The position numbers were made by a program, and so were the translations under genes. A model generated the notes under the pieces. It made no database searches. It was not told where the DNA came from and worked only from the letters and a program-made list of their open reading frames with translations. From Lachnospiraceae bacterium (GTDB lineage Bacteria > Bacillota > Clostridia > Lachnospirales > Lachnospiraceae), in the NCBI GenBank assembly GCA_024699045.1, contig JAILQK010000155.1, positions 1-64,000 on the forward strand: a stretch of DNA of 64,000 nt, read 5' to 3'. Every line of letters starts with the position of its first letter. Positions within the stretch are counted from its first letter, which is position 1. Positions 15,902 through 25,075 of this stretch are shown here, piece by piece.

Positions 15902-17890
15902 ATGACTGAAAAAAAGAAGACGGTTGCGGTAAAAAAGTCCGCTGCACCTGAGAAGAAAACAAAAAAGGCAAAAGTGGCAAAACCGGCAAAGCCTTTAGAG
16001 AGAGTTTTTTTCAGCGAAGATGATGCCTATTATTTCGGTCAGGGCGTACATTATGACATATATAAAAAACTGGGGGCACATCCCTCGGCGGAAGGCGGAA
16101 AAAGAGGATTTCATTTTGCCGTCTGGGCACCACATGCAAAATATGTGTCTGTCATAGGCGAGTTTAATTCCTGGGAGAACGGGGCAAACCCCATGGATAG
16201 AGAGAATACGGTCGGAATATGGACAGTATTCATTCCCGGCGTCAAAGAGGGCGCTATGTATAAATATTACATAGTAACGGCGGAAGGAGAAGCGTTATAT
16301 AAGGCTGATCCTTACGCAACGTATGCCGAAAAAAGACCCGGAACCGCATCCATTACTTATGATCTTAGCCATTTTACATGGAAAGACAGTAAATGGATGG
16401 AAGCCCGTAAAAAGAAAAACATGAAAAAAGAACCGATGGCTATATATGAATGTCATATAGGTTCCTGGATGAAACACCCGACGGAGGAAAATGACGGGTT
16501 CTATTCATACAAAGAGTTTGCTGACAGAGTATGTGAATACCTTAAAGAGATGCCGTATACTCACGTTGAGCTGATGGGGATCGCGGAGCATCCGTTTGAC
16601 GGCTCATGGGGATATCAGGTAACCAGCTACTATGCTCCGACGTCCAGATACGGAACGCCCGATGATTTCCGGTACCTTGTGAATAAGCTCCATGAACAGG
16701 GAAAGGGAGTTATTCTGGACTGGGTACCGGCGCATTTTCCGAGAGATGCTCACGGTCTTGCAAATTTTGACGGGGAAGCCTGCTATGAATACGCGGATCC
16801 CAAAAAGGGAGAGCACCCTGATTGGGGAACAAAGATCTTTGATTACGGCAGAAGCGAAGTCAAGAATTTTCTTATCGGTAATGCAATATACTGGATGCAG
16901 GAATTTCATATAGACGGATTGCGGGTAGATGCCGTTGCATCAATGCTCTATCTGGATTACGGCAAGCGGGACGGTCAATGGGTAGCCAATAAATACGGTG
17001 GAAACAAAAACCTCGAGGCGATAGAATTCTTTAAGCATCTGAATTCCTGTGTCCTGGGCAAATTCCCCGGAGCGATGATGATCGCAGAGGAGTCAACGGC
17101 ATGGCCCAAAGTAACCGGACAGGTTGAAGATGATGGATTGGGCTTTTCATTCAAATGGAATATGGGATGGATGCATGATTTCTGTGATTATATGAAGCTC
17201 GATCCGTATTTCAGAAAGAACAGTCACTATAAGATGACTTTCGCCATGAGTTATAACGCCGCAGAAGATTATATACTGGTGCTGTCACATGACGAGGTAG
17301 TTCATTTGAAATGCTCCATGCTGGGAAAAATGCCCGGATATACCGTTGATAAGTTTGCAAATCTTCGTACAGGATATGCATTTATGATGGGTCATTCCGG
17401 AAAGAAGCTCCTTTTTATGGGGCAGGAATTCGGTCAGGAACGAGAATGGAGTGAAGCCAGGGAGATAGACTGGTTTTCGCTGGAGGATCCTCTGCACAAA
17501 GGAATGCAAAACTGGTTTGGGGATCTGTTAAGGCTTTATAATAAATACCCCAGTATGTATGAACTCGATGAAGGGTTTGAAGGTTTTCGCTGGATAAATG
17601 CGGATGATACCGAAAAGAGCATATATTCTTTTTACAGGCAGGATCATACCGGGAAGAACAATATATTGTTTGTCATGAATTTTACCCCTATGGAAAGGGA
17701 CGATTACCGGGTGGGGCTTCCCAGTCAGGCAAAGTGCACCCTGCTGTTGAATTCCGATGACGTCAAATACGGAGGAAACGGCGCAGATATCCCGAAAAGC
17801 CTAAAGGCGGAAGCAATACCCTGGGATGGACAGCCGTATTCTATCGGGTTCCGTCTGCCTCCTTTCGGCTCGGCGATCTTCAAATTCTAA
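15902..17890 (+). CDS. glgB: 1,4-alpha-glucan branching enzyme
   Basis: GlgB moves short alpha-1,4 chains to alpha-1,6 positions during glycogen synthesis. Of 662 residues, about 35 at the N terminus form a Lys/Ala/Pro-rich tail; a CBM48 domain follows (HFAVWAPHAKYVSVIGEFNSW), then a GH13 barrel with DGLRVDAVASMLYLDYG (nucleophile Asp), AEEST (acid/base Glu) and LSHDEVVHLK (transition-state Asp), and a C-terminal beta domain. The start is ATG at 15902 with GGAGG ahead; the open frame extends to 15869 but lacks a ribosome site there. It lies far from glgC/glgD in this window and shares a transcript with the TPR protein, which is an unusual partner. Confidence 0.96.
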   Translation: MTEKKKTVAVKKSAAPEKKTKKAKVAKPAKPLERVFFSEDDAYYFGQGVHYDIYKKLGAHPSAEGGKRGFHFAVWAPHAKYVSVIGEFNSWENGANPMDRENTVGIWTVFIPGVKEGAMYKYYIVTAEGEALYKADPYATYAEKRPGTASITYDLSHFTWKDSKWMEARKKKNMKKEPMAIYECHIGSWMKHPTEENDGFYSYKEFADRVCEYLKEMPYTHVELMGIAEHPFDGSWGYQVTSYYAPTSRYGTPDDFRYLVNKLHEQGKGVILDWVPAHFPRDAHGLANFDGEACYEYADPKKGEHPDWGTKIFDYGRSEVKNFLIGNAIYWMQEFHIDGLRVDAVASMLYLDYGKRDGQWVANKYGGNKNLEAIEFFKHLNSCVLGKFPGAMMIAEESTAWPKVTGQVEDDGLGFSFKWNMGWMHDFCDYMKLDPYFRKNSHYKMTFAMSYNAAEDYILVLSHDEVVHLKCSMLGKMPGYTVDKFANLRTGYAFMMGHSGKKLLFMGQEFGQEREWSEAREIDWFSLEDPLHKGMQNWFGDLLRLYNKYPSMYELDEGFEGFRWINADDTEKSIYSFYRQDHTGKNNILFVMNFTPMERDDYRVGLPSQAKCTLLLNSDDVKYGGNGADIPKSLKAEAIPWDGQPYSIGFRLPPFGSAIFKF

Positions 17891-17913
17891 GGGGCTATAT
17901 CTTGTGGGTTGAG

Positions 17914-17938
17914 AAATATCGTCATATGGCCGATATTT
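17914..17938 (+). repeat. Inverted repeat after glgB
   Basis: AAATATCG and CGATATTT are separated by nine bases, 24 bases after the glgB stop. It could be a weak terminator or processing hairpin; the tail is not T-rich. Confidence 0.35.
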
Positions 17939-17997
17939 TAAAAGAGACGATAAATGGATTTGCGTTTGAGAGGACAGATTAACAAGGAGGTAACATT

Positions 17998-18660
17998 ATG
18001 GCATTAGACGGAATCGGAGCCGGCAGCTCGTTCAATACGGCGGACTATTATACATTCAGAAAAAAGACCGAAGTTGATGCGGCTGAACAGGAGAACAAGC
18101 AGTCCAAGTCTGCCACTTCATCGGGAGTTGTATATGAAAACACTTCTGATACGGCAGATACATCAGCGGGTGCAACAAAGGCTAAAACGGTCGATCACGC
18201 AGCTATCGTGGAAAAGATGAAAAAGGATGCAGAGCAGCAGACCGCTAACTTACGATCGATAGTGGAAAAGCTCATGCTGGGTCAGAGCAAAGCTTCAAGC
18301 ATTGCAGGGGCCGAGACCGGTGAGAATTCTCTGACCAATGACGATGACATGTGGAAATTCCTCGCCAGTGGGGACTTCACGGTAGATGCGGCCACCAAGG
18401 CTCAGGCTCAGGCTGATATAGCCGATGACGGTTATTGGGGAGTAGAGCAGACATCGGACAGGATACTTGATTTTGCAAAGGCTCTTGCCGGAAATGATCC
18501 GAGTAAGGCACAGCAGTTGTTCGATGCTTTCAAAGAGGGTTATTCGCAGGCAGAAGAGACATGGGGAGATAAGCTTCCCGATATTTCGCAGCAGACCTTC
18601 GATGCGGTGGAAAAGAAATTTAATGAGTGGATGAATCCTGAAGCAGCTGTGGAAGAATGA
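17998..18660 (+). CDS. Conserved hypothetical protein, DUF5610-like C terminus
   Basis: The 220-residue protein has no signal peptide or membrane segment. Residues 1-75 are low complexity (Ser/Thr/Ala/Lys), a helical stretch follows (AAIVEKMKKDAEQQTANLRS), and the C-terminal half ends with a segment YSQAEETWGDKLPDISQQTF that resembles the ending of DUF5610-type proteins found in flagellated and other bacteria; this comparison is by memory. A very strong AAGGAGG ribosome site at seven bases and an efficient terminator suggest a well-expressed single gene. The function is unknown. Confidence 0.7.
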   Translation: MALDGIGAGSSFNTADYYTFRKKTEVDAAEQENKQSKSATSSGVVYENTSDTADTSAGATKAKTVDHAAIVEKMKKDAEQQTANLRSIVEKLMLGQSKASSIAGAETGENSLTNDDDMWKFLASGDFTVDAATKAQAQADIADDGYWGVEQTSDRILDFAKALAGNDPSKAQQLFDAFKEGYSQAEETWGDKLPDISQQTFDAVEKKFNEWMNPEAAVEE

Positions 18661-18682
18661 GAGCTATAAAAAACTGAGATAT

Positions 18683-18725
18683 AAAAGGCTATGAGAACTG
18701 AAAAAGGCTCATAGCCTTTTTTTTT
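18683..18725 (+). terminator. Rho-independent terminator
   Basis: A 13-bp stem (AAAAGGCTATGAG with CTCATAGCCTTTT) leads into nine or more T residues, about 25 bases after the stop of the 17998 gene. Confidence 0.95.
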
Positions 18726-18731
18726 GAGTTC

Positions 18732-18760
18732 TTGAATTGTATACAACGATTTAGTATAAT
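18732..18760 (+). promoter_or_regulatory. Promoter for ispE and downstream genes
   Basis: TTGAAT and TATAAT are spaced by exactly 17 bases, just after the terminator. The leader to ispE is about 86 bases. Confidence 0.8.
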
Positions 18761-18852
18761 ATGAAAGACTTTGTATTATTTTCCAAACAAAGCTTCGGTC
18801 GGTATGACGTCCGGAGCCTGCGATATACCGGGGGAGAGATGAGATCATAATT

Positions 18853-19746
18853 ATGGATATCAGGGCATATGCTAAAATCAATCTGGCGCTTGACATTGTG
18901 GGCCGGAAGGAAGACGGATATCATGAACTGCGTACTATCATGCAGCAGATAGATCTTTATGATGAGATAAAACTGTATGCCGAAGCAGAGATCGGAGGAA
19001 GCGGCGAAAAAGGACAGATCCTGGTATCCTGTAATGATTCAATGGTTCCTACCGATGAGAGAAATCTGGCATACAAGGCGGCCAGGCTGCTCTTTGACGA
19101 GTTTGAGATCACGGATGCCATATTGATAGAGATAGAAAAAAACATACCGGTTTCGGCCGGACTTGCCGGGGGATCAACAGATGCGGCAGCGGTCCTTAAG
19201 GGTATAAATGAATACTTCGGACTTGGGCTTTCTCAGGAGGAGCTTATTCAAAGAGGGGTAAGACTTGGAGCGGATGTGCCTTTTTGTATAATGGGAGGCA
19301 CGGCATATGCGGGAGGAATAGGGGAGGAACTGGTTCCTCTCGGTGCTTTGGATGAATTTATCGTGCTTGTTGCAGTCCCCGACACAAGAGTATCGACAAA
19401 ATGGGCATATAACGCATATGATCAGCTGGCATCCCAGGGTAATATAAGACACCCGGATATCGATCAGATGAGAGCGGCCATAGAGATGGAAGATTTCGGA
19501 TGCATACCGGATTTTCTCGGAAATGTGCTGGAATATGCCACCATCCCGGAGTATGCCATTATTTCCAAGGTAAAAAACACAATGATGCAAAACGGCGCGG
19601 CCGGGGCATTGATGAGCGGTTCCGGACCCAGTGTATACGGGCTTTTTATGGACGAGGATAAGGCGGCCAAGGCATACGATGTATTGGATATGTTCAATCT
19701 GGTCCCGGAGGAGAGAATATTTCTCACGGGATTTCACAATGAGTAG
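18853..19746 (+). CDS. ispE: 4-diphosphocytidyl-2-C-methyl-D-erythritol kinase
   Basis: IspE phosphorylates CDP-methylerythritol in the MEP pathway for isoprenoid precursors. The 297 residues belong to the GHMP kinase superfamily: RAYAKINLALDIVGRKEDGY at the N terminus, PVSAGLAGGSTDAAAVL (ATP-binding loop) near 99, and GALMSGSGPSVYGLF near 255. The gene is followed by a GntR regulator ten bases later. The GGGGGAG ribosome site is 16 bases from the ATG and lies instead next to a three-codon mini-ORF (ATG at 18839) that ends two bases before ispE. Confidence 0.96.
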   Translation: MDIRAYAKINLALDIVGRKEDGYHELRTIMQQIDLYDEIKLYAEAEIGGSGEKGQILVSCNDSMVPTDERNLAYKAARLLFDEFEITDAILIEIEKNIPVSAGLAGGSTDAAAVLKGINEYFGLGLSQEELIQRGVRLGADVPFCIMGGTAYAGGIGEELVPLGALDEFIVLVAVPDTRVSTKWAYNAYDQLASQGNIRHPDIDQMRAAIEMEDFGCIPDFLGNVLEYATIPEYAIISKVKNTMMQNGAAGALMSGSGPSVYGLFMDEDKAAKAYDVLDMFNLVPEERIFLTGFHNE

Positions 19747-19756
19747 GTGAAAAGAT

Positions 19757-20419
19757 ATGGGCTTCTATGAGAATGAGGAGGATGCATTTCTCCCTTTAAG
19801 AGACGTTGTTTTCAAGCAGCTTAGGGAAGAGATCCTGTACGGCAAGCTTAAGCCGGGAGAGAGACTTATGGAAATAGCGCTTTCCGAAAGACTGGGGGTC
19901 AGCCGGACTCCGGTAAGGGAAGGCATAAGGCTTTTGGAAAAAGAAGGTCTTGTTGTGATGCTTCCGCGCAGAGGAGCCCATGTTGCGAGCATCACGGCCA
20001 AACAGCTCGAAGACGTTCTGGAAGCCAGACGAACACTTGAGACGTTTGCCGTAAATACCTGCTGCGCAAGGATAACAAAAAAGAGATTTGAAGAGCTTAA
20101 AGAAGCAAATAAAAACTTTGCGGAGGCAGTGGAGAGCCGGGATCTCAGGAAAATGGCGGATACCGATACCGAATTCCATAATGTGATCATAGATACGGCG
20201 GGAAACGAAAAAGTTAAGGAGCTTCTGATCAGTCTGAAGGAACAGATCTTTCGGTATAAATATGAATTTATGAAGGAAATGGATGATCCGACAATTCTGG
20301 TCAGAGAGCATGACCAGATAATAAAAGCTATCGGCGACAGCCGTTCCGATAAGGCGGTAGAGCTTTTAAGAATGCACATCGATTCTCAGGCTATAGCCAT
20401 TTACAGAAAACTGAAATGA
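19757..20419 (+). CDS. GntR-family transcriptional regulator (FadR subfamily, FCD domain)
   Basis: A 220-residue DNA-binding regulator. The winged helix-turn-helix is clear (LREEILYGKLKPGERLMEIA, then LGVSRTPVREGIRLLEKEGLV, residues 16-63), followed by an all-helical FCD effector domain, where His and Asp residues (DTEFHNVIIDTAGN near 135) are the usual metal ligands. FCD regulators sense small carboxylic acids or related metabolites; the ligand here cannot be read from the sequence. It lies between ispE and a DUF1934-like gene that it overlaps by four bases, so it is part of a housekeeping operon and its targets may be elsewhere. Confidence 0.93.
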   Translation: MGFYENEEDAFLPLRDVVFKQLREEILYGKLKPGERLMEIALSERLGVSRTPVREGIRLLEKEGLVVMLPRRGAHVASITAKQLEDVLEARRTLETFAVNTCCARITKKRFEELKEANKNFAEAVESRDLRKMADTDTEFHNVIIDTAGNEKVKELLISLKEQIFRYKYEFMKEMDDPTILVREHDQIIKAIGDSRSDKAVELLRMHIDSQAIAIYRKLK

Positions 20420-20787
20420 CAAAAGACTGCTGTTTGACGATAGAGACCCGGACCGCTCAAAGCGAAGCAGTTATCACAGAGACCAAAGCCCGATACTGCC
20501 GGAAAGGCGGGAGACATCATATATTGTTCGATATTGAGGGTGACAGATGTCGTATCGGGTTTGATGACAACAGTCTGCTTTATAAAAGGACGGGAGTCCT
20601 TTCATATGAACTCAGTCTGATCTCCGGAAAAACTACAGATGCGGAAATGAGTACTCCTTACGGACGCACCGGCATAACATGTACGACCCGTAAATATGAG
20701 ATTCGGACCGAGAGAGACGGGTTTATCATAGAAACAGATTATGATATAGCTGATGAAAGATATGAAATGAAGATACGATTAAGCTAA
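20416..20787 (+). CDS. DUF1934-like small beta-barrel protein (YwiB type)
   Basis: The 123-residue protein matches the pattern of the DUF1934/YwiB group: short, calycin-like beta strands, with IETRTAQ at the start, GRHHILFDI, LLYKRTGVLSYEL in the middle, TTRKYEI and a final YEMKIRLS strand. No function is established for the family. It starts at an ATGA overlap with the GntR gene and is followed by galU after 14 bases, so it is cotranscribed with both. Confidence 0.75.
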   Translation: MTKDCCLTIETRTAQSEAVITETKARYCRKGGRHHILFDIEGDRCRIGFDDNSLLYKRTGVLSYELSLISGKTTDAEMSTPYGRTGITCTTRKYEIRTERDGFIIETDYDIADERYEMKIRLS

Positions 20788-20801
20788 CAGGAGGGAGAAA
20801 A

Positions 20802-21692
20802 GTGAGGATCAGAAAAGCTATTATACCGGCGGCGGGGCTCGGGACGAGATTTCTGCCGGCAACAAAGGCTCAGCCAAAGGAGATGCTTCCGATAGTCGAC
20901 AAGCCTACCATACAGTACATTATAGAAGAGGCGGTAGCCAGCGGTATTGAAGATATCGTTATCGTTAACGGAAGGAACAAAGGCTCCATAGAGGACCATT
21001 TTGACAGGTCTATAGAGCTTGAGATAGAGCTTGAGAAGAAGGAAAAAGAAGAAGAGCTCGAAATGGTAAAATCCATTCCGGAAATAGCGAACATTTATTT
21101 TATCAGGCAGAAAAAACCACTTGGATTGGGACATGCCGTGCTGTCAGCCCGCCGGTTCATAGGAGATGAGCCTTTTGCCGTATTATTGGGCGATGATGTT
21201 GTCGTATCCAAAAAACCGGCCCTGAAGCAGATGATAGAAGCATATAACGAGTATAACAACAGTATCATAGGGGTACAGACCGTGCCTCACGAGGTTACCT
21301 ATCAGTACGGTATAGTAAACGGAAAAGCTGTTGATGACAGGGTTTACAAGGTAAAAGATCTGGTGGAGAAACCTCCGATAGATAAAGCCCCCTCTGATGT
21401 GGCGATCCTGGGCAGATATATCCTGACACCGAATGTGTTCAATTATCTCGAGAATCAGGAAAGAGGCGCGGGAGGCGAGATACAGCTTACAGATGCGCTT
21501 AAACGCCTGGCAAAAGATGAAGCAGTTTATGCCTATGATTTTAAGGGGCACAGATACGATTGCGGATCAAAGGTAGGTTTCTTACAGGCAAATATAGAGT
21601 TTGGACTGCGCAGACCCGAACTGAAGAAGGATTTGGAAGCCTACATTAAAAGTCTGGCTCAGAACATAGAAAAAGCCATAGATTTTGATTAA
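20802..21692 (+). CDS. galU: UTP-glucose-1-phosphate uridylyltransferase
   Basis: GalU makes UDP-glucose from UTP and glucose-1-phosphate for cell-envelope sugars and galactose metabolism. The 296 residues contain the nucleotidyltransferase signature GLGTRFLPATKAQPKEMLPI near residue 13, the metal-binding Asp in VLLGDDVV, and VEKP near 185. The GTG start is fixed by AGGAGGG seven bases upstream. A coiled, Glu/Lys-rich insertion (ELEKKEKEEELEMV) is normal for Gram-positive GalU. The phosphoglucomutase at 26.6 kb would supply its glucose-1-phosphate. Confidence 0.97.
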   Translation: MRIRKAIIPAAGLGTRFLPATKAQPKEMLPIVDKPTIQYIIEEAVASGIEDIVIVNGRNKGSIEDHFDRSIELEIELEKKEKEEELEMVKSIPEIANIYFIRQKKPLGLGHAVLSARRFIGDEPFAVLLGDDVVVSKKPALKQMIEAYNEYNNSIIGVQTVPHEVTYQYGIVNGKAVDDRVYKVKDLVEKPPIDKAPSDVAILGRYILTPNVFNYLENQERGAGGEIQLTDALKRLAKDEAVYAYDFKGHRYDCGSKVGFLQANIEFGLRRPELKKDLEAYIKSLAQNIEKAIDFD

Positions 21693-21702
21693 GGAGAATA
21701 GC

Positions 21703-22188
21703 ATGAGTACGGGATGGATAGTCACTATAGTTCTGTTTGTTATACTGGTCGGTCTGGCGATCGCGTTGTATTTCTTCGGAAAGAGAGCACAAAAAAAACA
21801 GGAAGAGCAGCAGGAGCAGATCGAGGCATCGGCACAGGTAGTCCAAATGCTCATAATAGACAAAAAGAAGATGCGGCTGAACGAGGCGGGACTGCCCGAT
21901 GCGGTGATACAACAGACTCCGAAGCTCATGAGACGTTCAAAGGTGCCTGTTGTAAAAGCAAAAGTCGGGCCTCAGGTCATGAGTTTCATTGCCGACGCAG
22001 CGATATTTGATGAGATCCCGGTAAAGAAAGAGGTTAAGGCTACGGTGAGCGGGATATACATCTCAAAAGTAAAAGGGGTAAGAGGCTCTCTCAACAAAGG
22101 GGCCGAGCCTGTCAAGAAAAGCCGTTTCCAGCAGTTTAAGGAAAATCTGCAGGAAAAAGCGGGAGCAACCCCCACTAAAAAGAAGTAA
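21703..22188 (+). CDS. Single-pass membrane protein of unknown function
   Basis: The 161-residue protein has an N-terminal transmembrane helix (WIVTIVLFVILVGLAIALYFF, residues 5-25), then a Gln/Glu-rich coiled stretch, and a basic cytoplasmic part with a short beta-rich core (VPVVKAKVGPQVMSFIAD, KATVSGIYISKVKGV) and a Lys-rich end. The size and topology recall YajC-like proteins, but no specific motif supports that. The ATG at 21703 follows AAGGAG at good spacing; the upstream ATG at 21685 lies inside galU. It sits between galU and proS. The function is unknown. Confidence 0.75.
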   Translation: MSTGWIVTIVLFVILVGLAIALYFFGKRAQKKQEEQQEQIEASAQVVQMLIIDKKKMRLNEAGLPDAVIQQTPKLMRRSKVPVVKAKVGPQVMSFIADAAIFDEIPVKKEVKATVSGIYISKVKGVRGSLNKGAEPVKKSRFQQFKENLQEKAGATPTKKK

Positions 22189-22242
22189 ACCGGCACATGA
22201 CCGGACCGATGACACGAATACTGATAAAGGACGGGAAATAAA

Positions 22243-23679
22243 ATGGCAGATAAGAAAAAAGTCGAGCAGATCACTTCAATGGATGAGGATTTTGCCAGAT
22301 GGTATACAGATGTGGTAAAAAAGGCCGAGCTTATGGATTATTCCAGCGTAAAAGGATGCATGATATTCCTTCCGGCGGGATATGCCCTTTGGGAGAATAT
22401 TCAGAACCTGCTGGACAGAAGATTTAAGGAGACAGGCGTCGAAAACGTTTATATGCCGATGTTTATTCCCGAGAGTCTGCTGCAGAAGGAAAAAGACCAT
22501 GTAGAGGGCTTTGCACCGGAAGTTGCATGGGTCACCGAAGGCGGAGGAGAGAAGCTGGAGGAACGCATGTGTGTAAGGCCGACTTCAGAGACATTATTTT
22601 GCGATCTTTATAAGGATATCGTGCATTCATACAGAGATCTTCCCAAGGTATTTAATCAGTGGTGCTCCGTCGTAAGGTGGGAGAAGACGACAAGACCGTT
22701 TCTAAGATCCAGAGAATTCCTGTGGCAGGAGGGGCATACGGTACATGAGACCGCGGAGGAGGCGGAAGCGCGGACGTTGCAGATGCTTAATGTTTACGCG
22801 GACTTTTTGAGGGAAGATCTAGCCATCCCGACCATAAAAGGCCAGAAAACGGAAAAGGAACGATTTGCAGGAGCGGTCAGCACATATACGATAGAAGCAA
22901 TGATGCATGACGGAAAAGCCCTTCAGAGCGGGACATCGCATAATTTCGGGGACGGCTTCGCAAAGGCTTATGGGATCGAGTATACCGGCAGGGATAATTC
23001 ACAGCATAATCCTTTTCAGACTTCGTGGGGACTTTCCACCAGGCTGATAGGTGCGCTGATAATGGTTCACGGAGATAATGACGGTCTGGTGCTCCCGCCC
23101 AGGATAGCTCCGACCCAGGTAGTTATCATTCCCATACAGCAGCAAAAAGACGGTGTTCTGGATATGTGCCGTAAGGTTGCAAAGGAAAAACTGGAGGGAC
23201 TCAGGGTAAAGATCGATGATACCGAGAGATCTCCCGGGTTTAAGTTTGCCGAACAGGAAATGAGAGGTTTTCCGGTCCGCATAGAGATAGGCCCGAGGGA
23301 TATCGAAAACGGTGAATGTGTAGTGGCACGCCGCGATACCGGTGAAAAGATGACGGTAAAGCTGGATGAGCTGACAGCCTGTGTGCCGAAGCTTTTGGAT
23401 AATATACAAAAGGACATGTATGAGAGGGCGAAAGAACATCTTGAGAACTCCATATATGATGCCGTTGATTATGAGGAATTTAAGAAACTCATAGATGAAA
23501 AGCCGGGATTTGTAAGAGCTATGTGGTGCGGAGAGCAGGAATGTGAGGATATGATAAAGGCGGATACTACCGCAACATCCAGATGCATGCCTTTTGAAAA
23601 CAACTCGCCGATATCGGATAAATGTGTATGCTGCGGAAAACCGGCCAAAAAGCTTGTGATATGGGGGAAAGCATACTGA
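22243..23679 (+). CDS. proS: Prolyl-tRNA synthetase, archaeal/eukaryotic type (ProS type 3)
   Basis: This enzyme charges tRNA-Pro with proline. The 478-residue length, the motif-2 segment [24 protein letters not shown], and the C-terminal zinc-type domain (Cys at CGEQECEDM, and [18 protein letters not shown] at the end) mark the archaeal-like form, which lacks the inserted cis-editing domain of typical bacterial ProRS. Motif 3 is seen in [13 protein letters not shown]. Because no YbaK-type editing domain is in the chain, mischarged Ala-tRNA-Pro would need a free-standing editor; none is in this window. It lies 13 bases ahead of cca. Confidence 0.97.
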   Translation: MADKKKVEQITSMDEDFARWYTDVVKKAELMDYSSVKGCMIFLPAGYALWENIQNLLDRRFKETGVENVYMPMFIPESLLQKEKDHVEGFAPEVAWVTEGGGEKLEERMCVRPTSETLFCDLYKDIVHSYRDLPKVFNQWCSVVRWEKTTRPFLRSREFLWQEGHTVHETAEEAEARTLQMLNVYADFLREDLAIPTIKGQKTEKERFAGAVSTYTIEAMMHDGKALQSGTSHNFGDGFAKAYGIEYTGRDNSQHNPFQTSWGLSTRLIGALIMVHGDNDGLVLPPRIAPTQVVIIPIQQQKDGVLDMCRKVAKEKLEGLRVKIDDTERSPGFKFAEQEMRGFPVRIEIGPRDIENGECVVARRDTGEKMTVKLDELTACVPKLLDNIQKDMYERAKEHLENSIYDAVDYEEFKKLIDEKPGFVRAMWCGEQECEDMIKADTTATSRCMPFENNSPISDKCVCCGKPAKKLVIWGKAY

Positions 23680-23692
23680 TCAATAAGGAACG

Positions 23693-25075
23693 ATGCGCGA
23701 CAAGCGGGAATATATGGAGTTTAGACTTCCGGAAAATGTAAGATATATAATCCGTACTTTACAGGACGCAGGCTTTGACGCATATGCAGTCGGAGGCTGC
23801 GTTCGTGATGTTCTGCTTGGAAGAAAGCCTGCAGACTGGGATCTGACCACCAACGCGGATCCGCAGGAGGTCAAAAAGCTTTTTCGCCGGACCATAGACA
23901 CCGGGATAAAGCACGGTACGGTAACGGTAATGCTTAATGATGAGGATCACAATTATAAGGGATATGAGGTCACAACGTATCGGATAGACGGGGAATACGA
24001 GGATTCAAGACATCCGAAGGAAGTCATCTTTACGAAGGATCTTGGTCAGGATCTGGAACGACGTGACTTTACGATAAACGCCATGGCATATAATGAACAG
24101 GCCGGACTCGTTGATGGATTTGACGGAAAGAACGATCTTAAGCAGCACATTGTCCGGGCGGTGGGAGATCCCTATGAAAGATTCGAGGAGGATGCGCTCA
24201 GGATACTGAGAGCATACAGGTTCGCGGCTCAACTGGGCTTTTGTATAGAACGGGAAACAGAGGCGGCGGCCGTGAAGCTTAAGGGCAGCCTCAGAAAGAT
24301 CTCGGCGGAACGGATTCAGGCAGAATTGACCAAACTCATATGTTCACCTCATCCCGATGTATTGTTCGATATGTATAAGGCGGGTATCACCGGGGTTATC
24401 CTTCCTGAGTTTGACCGGTGTATGAAAATGGATCAGAAAAACCGCCATCATATTTATAATGTTGGTGAGCATACGATAAGAGCCATGATGGTCAACGCAG
24501 AGTATTCGGAGGTTGAGTTTGATCCCGATACCTTGAGGTATATACGATATGCACTCCTTTTTCATGATTTCGGAAAACCGGATGCAATGACCGAGGACGG
24601 GAACGGAGCAAGACATTTTAAGGGACATGCACAGATCTCGGAACGGATAGCAACAGAGATAATGAAGAGACTGAAGCTTGATAACGATACCATAAACACG
24701 GTGTCTGCCCTTGTGAAGTGGCATGACTACCGTCCCAATCCGACGGAAGCGAATGTGAGAAAAGCCATGAACCGGACCGGGACAGATATTTTCAGGCTTT
24801 TGTTCCCGGTAAGGGTGGCGGATACACTTGCCCAGTCGATGTATAAACGGGAAGAAAAGCTCTCTTATGAGAGGGAGCTGATGAGGATCTACATCAAAAT
24901 ATTACAGGATAAAGATCCGATCACAGTAAAAGATCTGGCGATAACCGGTAAGGATCTGATAGAACACGGGTATGAACCCGGACCGGATATCGGAAGGAAA
25001 CTGCAGGAGCTGTTGGAAGAGGTTTTGGAAGATCCGAAATGCAACACAAGAGAAATACTCTTATCCAGAATATGA
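23693..25075 (+). CDS. cca: CCA-adding tRNA nucleotidyltransferase with HD domain
   Basis: The enzyme adds or repairs the 3' CCA of tRNAs, which is needed here because both tRNA genes in the window lack an encoded CCA. The 460 residues carry the class II nucleotidyltransferase head (YAVGGCVRDVLLGRKPADWDLTT, with the DxD metal pair), the RRDFTINAMAY motif, the RILRAYRFAAQLGF neck and an HD hydrolase domain (HHIYNVGEHTIRAMM, LLFHDFGKPDA, near 255-310). The ATG at 23693 has AAGGA four bases ahead and is chosen over the ATG at 23714. Its stop overlaps the next start by ATGA. Confidence 0.93.
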   Translation: MRDKREYMEFRLPENVRYIIRTLQDAGFDAYAVGGCVRDVLLGRKPADWDLTTNADPQEVKKLFRRTIDTGIKHGTVTVMLNDEDHNYKGYEVTTYRIDGEYEDSRHPKEVIFTKDLGQDLERRDFTINAMAYNEQAGLVDGFDGKNDLKQHIVRAVGDPYERFEEDALRILRAYRFAAQLGFCIERETEAAAVKLKGSLRKISAERIQAELTKLICSPHPDVLFDMYKAGITGVILPEFDRCMKMDQKNRHHIYNVGEHTIRAMMVNAEYSEVEFDPDTLRYIRYALLFHDFGKPDAMTEDGNGARHFKGHAQISERIATEIMKRLKLDNDTINTVSALVKWHDYRPNPTEANVRKAMNRTGTDIFRLLFPVRVADTLAQSMYKREEKLSYERELMRIYIKILQDKDPITVKDLAITGKDLIEHGYEPGPDIGRKLQELLEEVLEDPKCNTREILLSRI

